Assembly (NCBI RefSeq): GCF_007830295.1
Contig: NZ_VLKC01000002.1
Coordinates: forward strand, 2,902,200 to 2,966,199
DNA length: 64,000 nt
Direction of reading: 5' to 3'
Source of the DNA: Sporomusa sp. KB1
GTDB taxonomy: Bacteria > Bacillota > Negativicutes > Sporomusales > Sporomusaceae
The notes under the pieces were generated by a model. That model made no database searches, was not told the DNA's origin, and saw only the letters and a program-made list of their open reading frames with translations. This document shows positions 16,514 to 26,448 of the stretch, one piece after another (the stretch's first letter is position 1; each line of letters opens with the position of its first letter). The position numbers and the translations under genes were made by a program.

Positions 16514-17995
16514 ATGAGTTTTGTGAACATTGATGCGGCTGAGGTTCCCGTCAGGGAAGCCCGTCTTGGTTCTATTACCGGTTTTGAGGGAACTGCAGGA
16601 GAATTGGTTCGTTGTGCGCGTGCTGGCAGCCTGAAAGACAGTACCCGTAGTTTCAGTCAGTGCATGGGATGTAGTTCAATCAATGCGTTTTGCCAGCTTT
16701 CTATGATTCAGGATGCTATTGTTATCAATCATGCTCCAGTCGGGTGCGCCGGGGATTTCTTTACATTTAACTTTGTGTACCGGGTAGGCCAGATGGAAAG
16801 AAAACTGCCGCCGGTGATTGGACGGTATTTTAATACCAATATTGAAGAACAAGATACAATTTTTGGAGCTACGAAGAAACTGGAACAAACCATTCGGGCT
16901 GCATATGATCGTGTGCGGCCCAATGCCATATTTATTACTACATCATGTGCTTCGGGAATTATCGGCGATGATGTGGAAGGTGTAGCAAGCGACTTATCAA
17001 CTGAGCTGGATATTCCGGTGGTAGCTTGTTTTTGCGAAGGGTTTAAGTCAAAAATTTGGACGACCGGATTCGATTCAGCGTACCATTCTATTGTTAGGAA
17101 AATTGTAAAACCGCCCAGGAAAAAGTCCAATAAGGTTAATATCGTGAATTTCTGGGGTAGTCATGTGTTTGATGAATTGTTGAAACGGTTAGGTTATGAA
17201 GCAAATTATATTATTCCTTTTTCAACAATAGCCCAATTGGAATATATATCGGAAGCAGCGGCCACCATCCAAATTTGCCCAACACTTGGTACATATATTG
17301 GGGCAGCGCTTGAGCAGGTTTATGGTGTGCCAGAAATTAAATCGCCACCGGCTTATGGTGTGGCCGGTACCGACAACTGGATGAGAGAACTGGGAAGAGT
17401 GCTTGGGCGTGAACAGGAGATCGAGTTAATTATTAATGAGGAACATAAACGGGTATTACCTCAGCTTGATGAGTATCGCGAAAAACTTTGCGGTAAAACT
17501 GCATATCTTACTGCCGGAGCAGCCCACGGGCATGCATTGATTGCTGTTTTAAGAGAACTGGGACTGGAAGTACAGGGAGCAGCCATCTTCCATCATGATC
17601 CTATTTATGATAATGGGGATACTGCATCTGATGCCCTGGCTCATAGCGTGAATACCTATGGCGACGTTTCCAATTATAATGTTTGCAGTAAACAAGCCTA
17701 TGAACTTGTTAATATTTTAAATAAAGTAAGACCTGATATTATGATCGCCAGGCATGGCGGGATGACCCTTTGGGGAGCTAAGCTCGGGATTCCGACGCTA
17801 TTAATTGGCGATGAACAATTTGGTTTTGGTTATCAGGGAGTGCTTAATTATGCTGAACGCATTGTAGAGACGCTTGACAACAAAGAATTTGTCACTAATC
17901 TGGCAAAACACAGCACAATGCCCTACACAAAATGGTGGTTGGAACAGAATCCATTCTCATTTCTTAGAGGTGACTTAGATGGCAAAATTTATTGA
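16514..17995 (+). CDS. NifD-like nitrogenase component 1 subunit, pair 2
   Basis: Protein of 493 residues from ATG 16514 (AGGGGGA upstream). It belongs to the ARLGSITGFEG subgroup shared with 28978 and 59194. P-cluster-type cysteines are C53, C78 and C145 (TTSCASGIIGDD); the cofactor cysteine is in IQICPTLGTYIGAALEQVYG. CEGFKSKIWTTGFDS shows Trp and Phe at the NifD Gln191/His195 positions, and FGYQG shows Gln at His442. It carries extra cysteines (C34, C50, C60) near the first ligand. The end overlaps the NifK-like start by 17 bp. Confidence 0.88.
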   Translation: MSFVNIDAAEVPVREARLGSITGFEGTAGELVRCARAGSLKDSTRSFSQCMGCSSINAFCQLSMIQDAIVINHAPVGCAGDFFTFNFVYRVGQMERKLPPVIGRYFNTNIEEQDTIFGATKKLEQTIRAAYDRVRPNAIFITTSCASGIIGDDVEGVASDLSTELDIPVVACFCEGFKSKIWTTGFDSAYHSIVRKIVKPPRKKSNKVNIVNFWGSHVFDELLKRLGYEANYIIPFSTIAQLEYISEAAATIQICPTLGTYIGAALEQVYGVPEIKSPPAYGVAGTDNWMRELGRVLGREQEIELIINEEHKRVLPQLDEYREKLCGKTAYLTAGAAHGHALIAVLRELGLEVQGAAIFHHDPIYDNGDTASDALAHSVNTYGDVSNYNVCSKQAYELVNILNKVRPDIMIARHGGMTLWGAKLGIPTLLIGDEQFGFGYQGVLNYAERIVETLDNKEFVTNLAKHSTMPYTKWWLEQNPFSFLRGDLDGKIY

Positions 17996-19295
17996 GCAAC
18001 CCCGATATTCTTGCGCATTGGGTGCACAGCAGTCGGTAATCGGTATCAAAAGAGCTGTACCGATTTTGCATTCGGGTCCTGGCTGCGGTGACAAAGTCAG
18101 CCGGCTGCTGGGACAGGGAGAAGGTTATGCAGGCGGTAACACTGTGCCATGCACCAACGCCAGCGAAGCAGAAATAGTTTTTGGCGGTGAAGGAAAACTG
18201 GAAAGCGTTATTGATGGTGCGATTAAGGTAATTGATGCGGACCTTTATGTAGTGCTTACTGGTTGTACCTCTGATATTATCGGTGATGATGTTGGGCAGG
18301 TAACAGGCAGGTATCAAGCGGAGGACAGACCGATTGTGTATGCAGAAACCGGCGGTTTTAAGAGTAATAATTATGTAAGCCACGAAACGGTGGTTAAGGC
18401 GATCATTGACCAATATGTTGACAAGTTCAAGACAGGAACTACGCCCATTAAACATTTAGTTAATGTGTTTGCCTCTATTCCTTACCAAGATCCTTTTTGG
18501 AATGGTAACTTGGAAGAAATCAAAAGGATATTGGAAGGGATTGGCCTTACGGTTAATATTCTGTTTGGGTCAGCCTCGCGGGGGGTAGATGAATGGAAAA
18601 CCATCCCGCAGGCCGAGTTTAATATTGTGATCAGTGCTTGGCCGGGGCTGGGGATTGCCAAACATCTTGAAGCCAAGTATGGCACTCCCTATATTCATTT
18701 TCCCTATTTGCCAATTGGCGGTGTGGAGACAACGCGGTTTTTACGGCAGGTGGCGGATTTTGGCGGACTTGATCAGGAATTGGCAGCAGCCTTTATCAAA
18801 AGGGAAGAGGAAAGGTTCTATACCCATATTGAGAGAATGGCTGACTTTATGCTTGAATTCCGATACGGTCTTCCCCGCCGGTTTTACACTATTTTAGATG
18901 CCTCCTATGCTATCGGGTTTTCCAAATATCTGCTGAACGAACTAGGTATTCTCCCGGCAAAACAATTTGTTATTGATGATACGCCGGAAGAGTTTCAACA
19001 GGCAATTAGGGAGCAATTCAACGCTGTCTCCGAGTTTCGTTCGGCACAGGTCGATTTCCTAGTTGACGGTGGTGCTGTTCAGGAGCAAATTCGAAGCGAG
19101 GTTCGCAAAACACGGGCACTGATTGTGGGTAGTAGTTGGGAAAAGGATTTAGCCCGAGAGATCGGGGCAGACCTGTTGATTGTCAGCGTGCCTATCGCGC
19201 ACCGGCTTATTCTAAATTGTGGATATGCTGGTTATAATGGCGGTCTTAGAGTGGTGGAAGATATCTATGATAGGGTTCTTGACACATACAGATAA
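17979..19295 (+). CDS. NifK-like nitrogenase component 1 subunit, pair 2
   Basis: Protein of 438 residues whose start lies inside the NifD-like gene, so translation is coupled. P-cluster-type cysteines are C12, C36 (SGPGCG) and C96 (TGCTSDIIGDD); C58 in VPCTN is the extra cysteine of this subgroup. SSWEKDLAREIGADLL and AGYNGGLRVVEDIYD close the protein. It partners the 493-residue subunit. Confidence 0.88.
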   Translation: MAKFIEQPRYSCALGAQQSVIGIKRAVPILHSGPGCGDKVSRLLGQGEGYAGGNTVPCTNASEAEIVFGGEGKLESVIDGAIKVIDADLYVVLTGCTSDIIGDDVGQVTGRYQAEDRPIVYAETGGFKSNNYVSHETVVKAIIDQYVDKFKTGTTPIKHLVNVFASIPYQDPFWNGNLEEIKRILEGIGLTVNILFGSASRGVDEWKTIPQAEFNIVISAWPGLGIAKHLEAKYGTPYIHFPYLPIGGVETTRFLRQVADFGGLDQELAAAFIKREEERFYTHIERMADFMLEFRYGLPRRFYTILDASYAIGFSKYLLNELGILPAKQFVIDDTPEEFQQAIREQFNAVSEFRSAQVDFLVDGGAVQEQIRSEVRKTRALIVGSSWEKDLAREIGADLLIVSVPIAHRLILNCGYAGYNGGLRVVEDIYDRVLDTYR

Positions 19296-19344
19296 GAGCG
19301 ATTAGCTTCATTATATATTTTAATAACTTGAAAGGGGTAATATT

Positions 19345-20406
19345 ATGCTGAAAAGGTCGATATTGAACCGGGTTTCTTTGTTTCTAAGTTTAATACTGTT
19401 GGTTGGCACAGTTGCATTGGCAGGCTGTGGCAGCCAAGCCACCGTAAAAACGGAGGAGGATAAGCCCAAATTTGTTAATGGAAGATTAACTAAGGAATTT
19501 CACATTAAAGCACCTACACTTCAGGATTTTAATGAAATTATTATTGCAGATCAGAAAGGATTTTTTAAAGAAGTAGGCATTGTTATTGATTATACCGGTG
19601 TAGTCCCGGCTGGTCTTATGGCGCAGTCGGTTATTAGAGGTGACAATAATTTGTTTAATTCTGGACACCCGATTACTATCGCTAATGCTAGAGAGTCAGG
19701 AGCCAAGATAAAGATTGTCACCCATAGCATGTGGGATGATTCTGACCCTGACAAAGTCCACATAACTTGGATGACTAAAGCTGACGGCAAAATCAATTCT
19801 CCTCAGGATTTGGTAGGCAAAAAAATTGCTATGAACAGCTTAGGTGGATGTGCCGAACTTTTGACCCTGGAATTCTTGCGCCAAAATGGCATAACCAAAG
19901 ACAAAGTGACTATCGTGACAATGCCTGATAAGCAGCAGGAACAAGCACTTAAGCAAGGTCTGGTTGATGTTGCCGCACTACACAATGTTTATCAGAAAGC
20001 CGCCCGCAATCATGGTGGAGTTAAGGTGTTGAGTACCAGTTATGATATCGGTAAGGGGGCTGGTAACGGTCCAGCCAGCGGCTTGGCAATACGGGCATTT
20101 AGCGATGATTTTATTAAAGAGTACCCGGATGTGGTCAAAGCATACATTGCAGCTGACATTAAAGCTCAGCACTGGATCAATGATAACTATGACGAAGCGT
20201 TACAGATTGCAGCTGACTATCTGAAGATTGACGTGAAAGATATGGCCGGCAATGTATATCCGCCAGACAACTACATTGATGAGAAGAAAATAAGTTTTTG
20301 GATCACATTGATGGAAAACAATGGGTTTGCCCAACCAGGCACAATAAAAGTCTCTGATTTGTATACCAATGAGTTAAATCCTTACTATACCGGTGAACTG
20401 AAATGA
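19345..20406 (+). CDS. SsuA/NMT1-type substrate-binding lipoprotein
   Basis: Protein of 353 residues with a lipoprotein signal ending in VALAGC. It shows the class motifs DQKGFFKEVGIVIDYTG, GKKIAMNSLGGCAELLTLEFL and QEQALKQGLVDVAALH. It follows NifDK-like pair 2 at 49 bp, so this binding protein and this enzyme probably share a substrate. No permease is in this operon. Its stop overlaps the next start (ATGA). Confidence 0.87.
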   Translation: MLKRSILNRVSLFLSLILLVGTVALAGCGSQATVKTEEDKPKFVNGRLTKEFHIKAPTLQDFNEIIIADQKGFFKEVGIVIDYTGVVPAGLMAQSVIRGDNNLFNSGHPITIANARESGAKIKIVTHSMWDDSDPDKVHITWMTKADGKINSPQDLVGKKIAMNSLGGCAELLTLEFLRQNGITKDKVTIVTMPDKQQEQALKQGLVDVAALHNVYQKAARNHGGVKVLSTSYDIGKGAGNGPASGLAIRAFSDDFIKEYPDVVKAYIAADIKAQHWINDNYDEALQIAADYLKIDVKDMAGNVYPPDNYIDEKKISFWITLMENNGFAQPGTIKVSDLYTNELNPYYTGELK

Positions 20407-21605
20407 TACACAATAAACTAACTGTAGTAAGCCTGGCAGATCGGGTGCAGCAGTTACAACTGCCGGTGTTTCGGGAAATTGCTACCCTGGCTGACCGGCG
20501 CGGCGCAATCAATCTGGGCGGAGGCACACCGGACTTTGCGGCACCGCCTGAACTTAAGGCCGCGGCAAATGCGGCCATACAGGGTGATTTTAATCAATAT
20601 GCTCTATCCCAGGGTGTAAAAACATTGCGGGAAGGGATTGCCGGCAAATTGCAGCAAGTTGGGGGCTCATTTGATCCTGAAACGGAAATTACCGTTTGCT
20701 GTGGTGCTACCGAGGGAATGGCTGCTTCTCTGCTTGCTGTTATCAACCCGGGAGATGAGGTAATTATCCTTGAGCCGGCTTTTACTATCTATGCTCCGGA
20801 TGCTGTTCTCAGTGGTGGCAAACCGGTTTATGTTCAGCTAAGTCCACCTGAATTTCGTATTGAACGTCAATCTTTGGAGGCAGCCTGGTCTCCTCGAACC
20901 AAAGCCATCATTATTAATTCGCCTCATAATCCTACTGGTAGGGTTTTTGCTGCGGAAGAATTGGCTATTGTCGCTGATTTTTGCCAAAAATACGAATTAT
21001 TGGCTATAACTGATGAAATTTATGATGAAATCCTTTTTGACGAGATTTCACTGCCAAGACTTTGGACCATACCAGGTATGAGAGAGCGTACCATAATCAT
21101 TAATGGATTTTCTAAAACATATAGTGTGACTGGCTGGCGGCTGGGTTATATCGCCGCTCCGGCCTGGCTTACTAAGGGAATCAGAATTACTCACAATTAC
21201 TTAACAATCAGTGCCGCTGCACCGCTGCAACAGGCGGTTGTACAGGCTATTCACTTTTCTGAAATGTACTATCAGGAGTTGAAAAGAGCGTATCAAGCCA
21301 GACGGGACATACTGCTTGCCGGGTTGAATAAACTGGGGATTCCCTGCCGGATACCACAGGGTGGATACTTCTTGTTGGCAGATTTTAGCCGGTTTGGCTG
21401 GGATGATGATCTAGCTTTTGCCAAATGGCTTATTGAGGCTGTAGGGGTCGCGGCTGTTCCTTTATCAGGGTTTTACCATTCCCCGCCAGCAGACAGGAGA
21501 CTTTTACTGCGGTTTGCTTTTTGCAAAAGAGAAGAGACGCTGCATGGTGCATTGCAACGATTGCAAAATATTGATTTAATTCACAAGGAAAATATAGGGG
21601 GATAA
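20403..21605 (+). CDS. Class I PLP aminotransferase / C-S beta-lyase-like
   Basis: Protein of 400 residues overlapping the binding-protein stop by 4 bp. The PLP lysine is K238 in NGFSKTYSVTGWRLGY, the cofactor-binding segment is SPHNPTGRVF, and the substrate carboxylate arginine is probably in LLLRFAFCK near the end. The pattern fits the methionine/kynurenine aminotransferase and cysteine-S-conjugate beta-lyase group. Next to an FAD-linked 2-hydroxyacid oxidase, it could handle a sulfur amino acid or its keto acid. The exact reaction cannot be read. Confidence 0.82.
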   Translation: MIHNKLTVVSLADRVQQLQLPVFREIATLADRRGAINLGGGTPDFAAPPELKAAANAAIQGDFNQYALSQGVKTLREGIAGKLQQVGGSFDPETEITVCCGATEGMAASLLAVINPGDEVIILEPAFTIYAPDAVLSGGKPVYVQLSPPEFRIERQSLEAAWSPRTKAIIINSPHNPTGRVFAAEELAIVADFCQKYELLAITDEIYDEILFDEISLPRLWTIPGMRERTIIINGFSKTYSVTGWRLGYIAAPAWLTKGIRITHNYLTISAAAPLQQAVVQAIHFSEMYYQELKRAYQARRDILLAGLNKLGIPCRIPQGGYFLLADFSRFGWDDDLAFAKWLIEAVGVAAVPLSGFYHSPPADRRLLLRFAFCKREETLHGALQRLQNIDLIHKENIGG

Positions 21606-21608
21606 ATT

Positions 21609-23054
21609 ATGCCTACATACGGAAAGGTAACAAGCGCTACTATTACTGAACTGAAAAAGATCGTTGGCCCGGAACACGTGGTATGGGGTGAGTCCATTCC
21701 GTCACAGTATGCATATGATGCCGGCACGAAAAAGGAGGGGTTGAGATATCCTGAGATTCTGGTTTTTCCCGGCAGTGCGCAGGCAGTGGCGGCAATTCTG
21801 AAAATGGCTAACAACCACCTGATTCCCGTGACGCCACGGGGAGGCGGCAGCGGTCTGGCAGGAGGGGCCGTGCCGTTAAATGGCGGTATAGTTCTTGATT
21901 TACGCCGAATGAATAAGATTGTGCATATTGATCCTGAAGCAAGGTATATGGTAGTGGAACCGGCGGTACGGACGATTGATATACAGCAGGCGGCCAATCA
22001 GCAGGGGCTGTTATATGCTGGTGATCCCTGCAGTAGTGATGACTGTGTCATCGCCGGTAATATAGCGACAAATGCCGGCGGCAACAGGGCGATAAAGTAT
22101 GGCGTGACCGGCGATCAGGTATACGAATTGGAAGTGGTTACCCCGCAGGGGGAGATTGTTACGCTAGGCGGAAGGTTGAAGAAAAACTCGACAGGCTACG
22201 GTTTGGTCAAACTGATTGCCGGTTCGGAGGGGACTTTAGGCATAATTACCCAGGTAACGATAAAGCTGCAAAAGCTTGCGCCTTTGTTACCTAATTTTTT
22301 AGCGGTATTCCCCAGTTTAACTTCAGCGATTTCTCTGGTGGGAGCTTTACTGGAAGACACGGTAATTGATCCTATCTCCATTGAGTTGATTGACCGGCAA
22401 ACGGTATTAGACTTAGAACGGTATTGTCAGGAAAAAATATTTGACGACTACACGGGCGATTGTCTGATTATACAATTTGAAGCCTATACCCAGGATGGGT
22501 TGCAAAAAAAATGGGATGAGTTGCAAAAAAAGTGTAATATTTATGGTTGCCACAGGGTGTATGCAGTGGATGGAGAGAAGATATGGCCGGCCCGCAGGGC
22601 CTGGGGAAAAGCCATTGAGGTGGATCATCCTGTCGGTGTATCGGAAGATATTGTTGTACCAGTAGACCAGATTGCGTCATTTGTAGGCCAACTTGAGGCA
22701 CTGATCAGGGAGTTTCATTTTCAGTTTCGTATGGCCGGTCATGCCGGAGATGGTAATATGCATATAAGAATTGTACCTGGGGAAGTGCCAGTCGATGAGT
22801 GGCCGGCAGCAGTGAAAAAATTCAGGGAAAAGCTGTATACAGTCACGTATGATCTGGGCGGGCGTTTGTCAGGGGAACATGGAATTGGTCTAAAGCGCAA
22901 AGAAATTTTGCGTGGGATTATCAATCCTGTTGAACTAGCACTTATGCAGGCGATTAAAAAGGCGTTTGACCCTAACTATATTCTGAATCCTGGAAAAATA
23001 TTTGATATGACGAGTCCGGCTATAAATAATACAGATACAGTGGGTTTACGCTAA
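21609..23054 (+). CDS. FAD-linked 2-hydroxyacid oxidoreductase (GlcD/D-lactate dehydrogenase family)
   Basis: Protein of 481 residues beginning 3 nt after the aminotransferase. The FAD-binding (PCMH) segment reads PRGGGSGLAGGAVPLNGG (about residues 77-94). The C-terminal FAD-oxidase domain shows GHAGDGNMHIRIV and LSGEHGIGLKRKE, typical of GlcD and LldD-unrelated D-lactate dehydrogenases. It interconverts a 2-hydroxyacid and a 2-oxoacid, which fits the preceding aminotransferase in degrading a 2-amino acid. The substrate is unknown. Confidence 0.83.
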   Translation: MPTYGKVTSATITELKKIVGPEHVVWGESIPSQYAYDAGTKKEGLRYPEILVFPGSAQAVAAILKMANNHLIPVTPRGGGSGLAGGAVPLNGGIVLDLRRMNKIVHIDPEARYMVVEPAVRTIDIQQAANQQGLLYAGDPCSSDDCVIAGNIATNAGGNRAIKYGVTGDQVYELEVVTPQGEIVTLGGRLKKNSTGYGLVKLIAGSEGTLGIITQVTIKLQKLAPLLPNFLAVFPSLTSAISLVGALLEDTVIDPISIELIDRQTVLDLERYCQEKIFDDYTGDCLIIQFEAYTQDGLQKKWDELQKKCNIYGCHRVYAVDGEKIWPARRAWGKAIEVDHPVGVSEDIVVPVDQIASFVGQLEALIREFHFQFRMAGHAGDGNMHIRIVPGEVPVDEWPAAVKKFREKLYTVTYDLGGRLSGEHGIGLKRKEILRGIINPVELALMQAIKKAFDPNYILNPGKIFDMTSPAINNTDTVGLR

Positions 23055-23128
23055 TATGTCAATTAATAAAAAATTTGTAGATCAATTATAAGTAGGCATA
23101 AAACGCGGTAAAAAAGTATACAAAAAGC

Positions 23129-23156
23129 TTGCATTTTTTATTTAATTGAGTATAAT
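23129..23156 (+). promoter_or_regulatory. Sigma-A promoter before L9
   Basis: TTGCAT (23129-23134), 16 nt, TATAAT (23151-23156), with the predicted start about 15 nt before L9. Confidence 0.65.
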
Positions 23157-23176
23157 AAAAAGAAAAACTTTATATA

Positions 23177-23249
23177 TGCTGATTGGTTGATAAACTAAAG
23201 GCTGGCAGGATATTCTTAGTAAAAAGAGATATCGTACCAGCCTTTTTTG
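23177..23249 (+). promoter_or_regulatory. Leader element L9 (first of tandem pair)
   Basis: GCTGATTGGTT-GATA-AACTAAAGGCTGG core and a terminator ending CCAGCCTTTTTT. Its near-copy is L11. The 333-base gap at 23055-23387 is filled by the promoter, L9 and L10. Confidence 0.8.
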
Positions 23250-23308
23250 TACGTATAAGGTAATGCTTTCTTACCTATCAAGCATATAAAAGTTATCCCT
23301 GTTACAGG

Positions 23309-23375
23309 GGCTGATCAGTGAATTAACTGAAGGCCACAGAAATAGCTAGCTATTTCCTGTGGCCTTATATTTTTT
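23309..23375 (+). promoter_or_regulatory. Leader element L10 (second of tandem pair)
   Basis: GGCTGATCAGT-GAATTA-ACTGAAGGCC core. AAGGCCACAGAAATAG pairs with CTATTTCCTGTGGCCTT, then ATATTTTTTT. It ends 12 nt before the NifK-like start, so the terminator also covers the approach to the ribosome binding site. Confidence 0.85.
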
Positions 23376-23387
23376 TGAGGTGATGAA

Positions 23388-24704
23388 ATGGCGCAATATA
23401 TTGAACAGGTACGACATGTATGCTCACTAGGGGCTTTGCAATCAGTGCTGGCCATTGAACGGGCGGTGCCTATTTTGCATGCCGGCCCCGGTTGCGGGCA
23501 AAAGTTATGGGGTGCTTTAGGTTTTCAAAATGGCTGCCAAGGCTCCGGTTATGTTGGCGGTCACTCGGTTCCCTGCACGAACATTGGCGAGAAAGAGGTT
23601 ATTTTTGGCGGCAATGAGAGACTAAGAGATATTGTCGATAATTCTTTAAAAATCATTGATGCCGATTTATTTGTAGTTGTCACCGGCTGCACCTCCGACA
23701 TTGTCGGTGATGATGTAGGTGAGGTGACCAGGCGATTTCAGGAGCAGGGTAAACCTGTCGTATATGCCGAAACAGGCGGCTTTAAAGGGACTAATTTTTT
23801 CGGGCATGAATTAGTAATTGATTCCATCATTGACCAATATTTGCAGCCGGCGAAAGATGTGCAGGCCGGCCTTGTAAATATTTGGTCGGTGGTTCCTTTC
23901 CATGATGCCTTTTGGGTAGGGAATCTGAAGGAACTTGAGAGTTTAATTTCGGAAATTGGTTTGACGCCAAATGTTATATTTGGTCCGGGGAAAGGGCTGG
24001 CATCACTGAATAAAGTGCCGCAGGCACAGTTCAATCTGCTGATTTCCCCCTGGGTTGGTCTGAAAAATGTGCAACACCTGGAGGAAAAGTTTAACACGCC
24101 CTATTTGCATTACCCGGTATTGCCGATAGGTCCGACTGAGACAGCGAAATTTCTCCGTACAGTAGGTAAGTATGCGGGCCTGGAAGAAAAACGGGTCGAA
24201 AAGGTAATTAGCAGACATGAGGCCGATTATTACTATTACATTGAGCGTTCAGCCGATGTATTGCTTGAGACCAGATTGCTGCCCCGGAGATTTGTGACCA
24301 TTGCTGACAGTTTTTATGCAGTAGGTATTTCTAAATTCCTGGTTAATGATTTGGGGCTTTTACCAGAGACACAGTACATTACCGATGGGGTCAGTGAGGA
24401 GTATCAGGAAAATATCGCGGCAGAGTTCCAGAACTTTGTCGATGGCATTACTGCTAACGTGGTTTTTACCAATGATGGAGGAGTGGCGCATGAGGATATC
24501 CGGAAGATTAAATTCCGTGGCCGTCCTTTAATCTTAGGCAGTTCGTGGGATAAAGCGCTGGCTAAAGAACTCAATGGTTATCAGCTATCGGTATCCATGC
24601 CGGTCAGCGACAGATTGGCTTTAAACCGTGCGTATACTGGCTATCAGGGAGCGTTGCGGCTGGCAGAAGATATTTATTCCCTGGTACTGGCTGATTTCCA
24701 GTAA
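23388..24704 (+). CDS. NifK-like nitrogenase component 1 subunit (partner probably at 28978)
   Basis: Protein of 438 residues. P-cluster-type cysteines are C12, C36 and C101 (TGCTSDIVGDD), with extra C50 and C63 (VPCTN). It is close to the 17979 protein. No NifD-like gene adjoins it; four transport genes separate it from the NifD-like gene at 28978 in the same direction. This is the only complete pair of the window with distant partners. The ribosome binding site TGAGGTGATGAA lies directly after the L10 terminator. Confidence 0.87.
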   Translation: MAQYIEQVRHVCSLGALQSVLAIERAVPILHAGPGCGQKLWGALGFQNGCQGSGYVGGHSVPCTNIGEKEVIFGGNERLRDIVDNSLKIIDADLFVVVTGCTSDIVGDDVGEVTRRFQEQGKPVVYAETGGFKGTNFFGHELVIDSIIDQYLQPAKDVQAGLVNIWSVVPFHDAFWVGNLKELESLISEIGLTPNVIFGPGKGLASLNKVPQAQFNLLISPWVGLKNVQHLEEKFNTPYLHYPVLPIGPTETAKFLRTVGKYAGLEEKRVEKVISRHEADYYYYIERSADVLLETRLLPRRFVTIADSFYAVGISKFLVNDLGLLPETQYITDGVSEEYQENIAAEFQNFVDGITANVVFTNDGGVAHEDIRKIKFRGRPLILGSSWDKALAKELNGYQLSVSMPVSDRLALNRAYTGYQGALRLAEDIYSLVLADFQ

Positions 24705-24746
24705 CCCTATATGGCTGAATAATATAGCGACAGGAGGTTTGGCAAT

Positions 24747-25532
24747 ATGAATGAGTATATTAAAGAAGCAAAAGAGCACTTGATTGATATGTCCGGTATA
24801 GTGACATTCTTTGCTTTGTGGGAAATATTACCGCGTATTGGGGTTGTGGACGCACTATTTATACCACCTTTGTCTGTGGTATTGCAAACATTATGGCAAT
24901 TGACTGCTGGTGGGGCGCTATTTTTGCACATTGCGGCCAGTTTGCAGCGAACTTTAATTGGTCTGGCATTGGCCGTAGGGACTGGCTTGCCCTTCGGTTT
25001 TCTGTTGGGAGGTGTTTATCCTAAGTTATCCCGGCAGCTGCGACCCTTGCTGCGCATGCTGGGGCAGATTAACGGATTTTCGCTGTTTCCCATTTTTATT
25101 CTATTCTTTGGGATTGGTGAAGGGGCAAAAGTCAGCATTATTTTCTGGTCAAGTATTTGGCCTATTTTATTTACTACGATTGCCGGCATTAAGCAGATTG
25201 ATCCCTTATTGATAAAAAGTGCCCGTTCTATGGGGGCCAGCAGGGCAACTATTTTTTGGAAGGTAATTTTACCAGGAGCGGCGCCTGTCATTTTTACCGG
25301 GGTGCGTACCGGCGCAACCCATGCATTTCTCATGTTGATGGCTGCTGAGGTTATTGGTGCCAGTGCCGGATTAGGCTGGCTGATTCACAACTCGGCCATG
25401 AACAGCGTTATCCCTCGTCTCTTTGCCGGAGTTATCAGCATTGCTGTTCTCGGAGCCGCAATAACCTATGCATTGCATTACCTGGAAGAACTGTTAATTG
25501 ACTGGAAGCCGGTTTCTAAAAATGAAAGTTAA
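24747..25532 (+). CDS. SsuC/TauC-type ABC transporter permease
   Basis: Permease of 261 residues following the NifK-like gene. The N-terminal signature is LWEILPRIGVVDALFIPPLSVV; the EAA loop is LIKSARSMGASRATIFWKVILP. It may form a heterodimer with the next permease, as two permeases in a row precede two binding proteins. The ATPase is missing from this unit. Confidence 0.88.
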   Translation: MNEYIKEAKEHLIDMSGIVTFFALWEILPRIGVVDALFIPPLSVVLQTLWQLTAGGALFLHIAASLQRTLIGLALAVGTGLPFGFLLGGVYPKLSRQLRPLLRMLGQINGFSLFPIFILFFGIGEGAKVSIIFWSSIWPILFTTIAGIKQIDPLLIKSARSMGASRATIFWKVILPGAAPVIFTGVRTGATHAFLMLMAAEVIGASAGLGWLIHNSAMNSVIPRLFAGVISIAVLGAAITYALHYLEELLIDWKPVSKNES

Positions 25533-25575
25533 TTCACAGTTTTACTAATTTGCCGCGAATAGAGGAGGGAGAAGA

Positions 25576-26409
25576 ATGGAAGGAACGTTAAAGAAAGTAG
25601 TCCTAAAAACCAAGGAAGGAGGTGAATACGGTAAGGCGCTTTCGGGGGTTCGGAGTTTACTAGTTGATAATTTGTCCATTATTGTATTTCTTATTATTTG
25701 GGAAGCAGCTCCTAGGGTGGGACTGGTACCACAAACGTTTATTTCGCCGCCTTCCATAGTATTAAGCACCCTATGGAATTTGTTGGCAGACGGCGTCTTG
25801 CTCATCCATGTAAAAGCCAGTCTGCTTAGGGCGCTATTCGGATTTGTGCTGGCAGCGGTGCTTGGTATTCCGCTGGGTTTCTTCTTGGGCGGCGGTTTTC
25901 ACTTATTTGAGCGCATTGTGACACCGCTGTTGCGCTTATTGGCTGAGGTAAATCCCTTTTCGTTGTTTCCGGTATTCATTTTGATATTCGGCATTGGTGA
26001 AATATCTAAAGTTTCAATGATTTTTTGGGTGTGCTTATGGCCAATTTTGCTTAATACGATTACCGGTGTAAAGAATGTGGATGAGTTATTGATAAAATCC
26101 GCCCGCTCTATGGGGGTAAAGGCTGTAGACATGTTTTTCAAAGTAGTGCTGCCTGCAGCATCTCCTGGCATATTTCACGGCTTGAAAACAAGTTGCAATA
26201 CTGCATTTTTTATGCTGATTGCCGCTGAAATGATTGGTGCCAGCAGTGGCTTGGGGTGGCTAGTGTTTAATGCCCAGAACAATTATCAAATTCCGAAGCT
26301 GTTTGCAACTACAGTCACGATATCTGCACTAGGGCTTTCGCTTAATTATTTGTTTGCAGAACTGGAACGCCGAATCATTAATTGGCAAGAAAGTGAGCCT
26401 GATTACTAA
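25576..26409 (+). CDS. SsuC/TauC-type ABC transporter permease
   Basis: Permease of 277 residues with GAGGGAGAAG upstream of ATG 25576. The signature is IWEAAPRVGLVPQTFISPPSIV and the EAA loop LIKSARSMGVKAVDMFFKVVLP. It has a longer hydrophilic N-terminus (about 30 residues, KKVVLKTKEGG) than its neighbours. It is in series with permease 24747 and binding proteins 26449 and 27704. Confidence 0.88.
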   Translation: MEGTLKKVVLKTKEGGEYGKALSGVRSLLVDNLSIIVFLIIWEAAPRVGLVPQTFISPPSIVLSTLWNLLADGVLLIHVKASLLRALFGFVLAAVLGIPLGFFLGGGFHLFERIVTPLLRLLAEVNPFSLFPVFILIFGIGEISKVSMIFWVCLWPILLNTITGVKNVDELLIKSARSMGVKAVDMFFKVVLPAASPGIFHGLKTSCNTAFFMLIAAEMIGASSGLGWLVFNAQNNYQIPKLFATTVTISALGLSLNYLFAELERRIINWQESEPDY

Positions 26410-26448
26410 TGTTTGTGTCAATAGTAAAAATAAAGGAGGCTACCTATT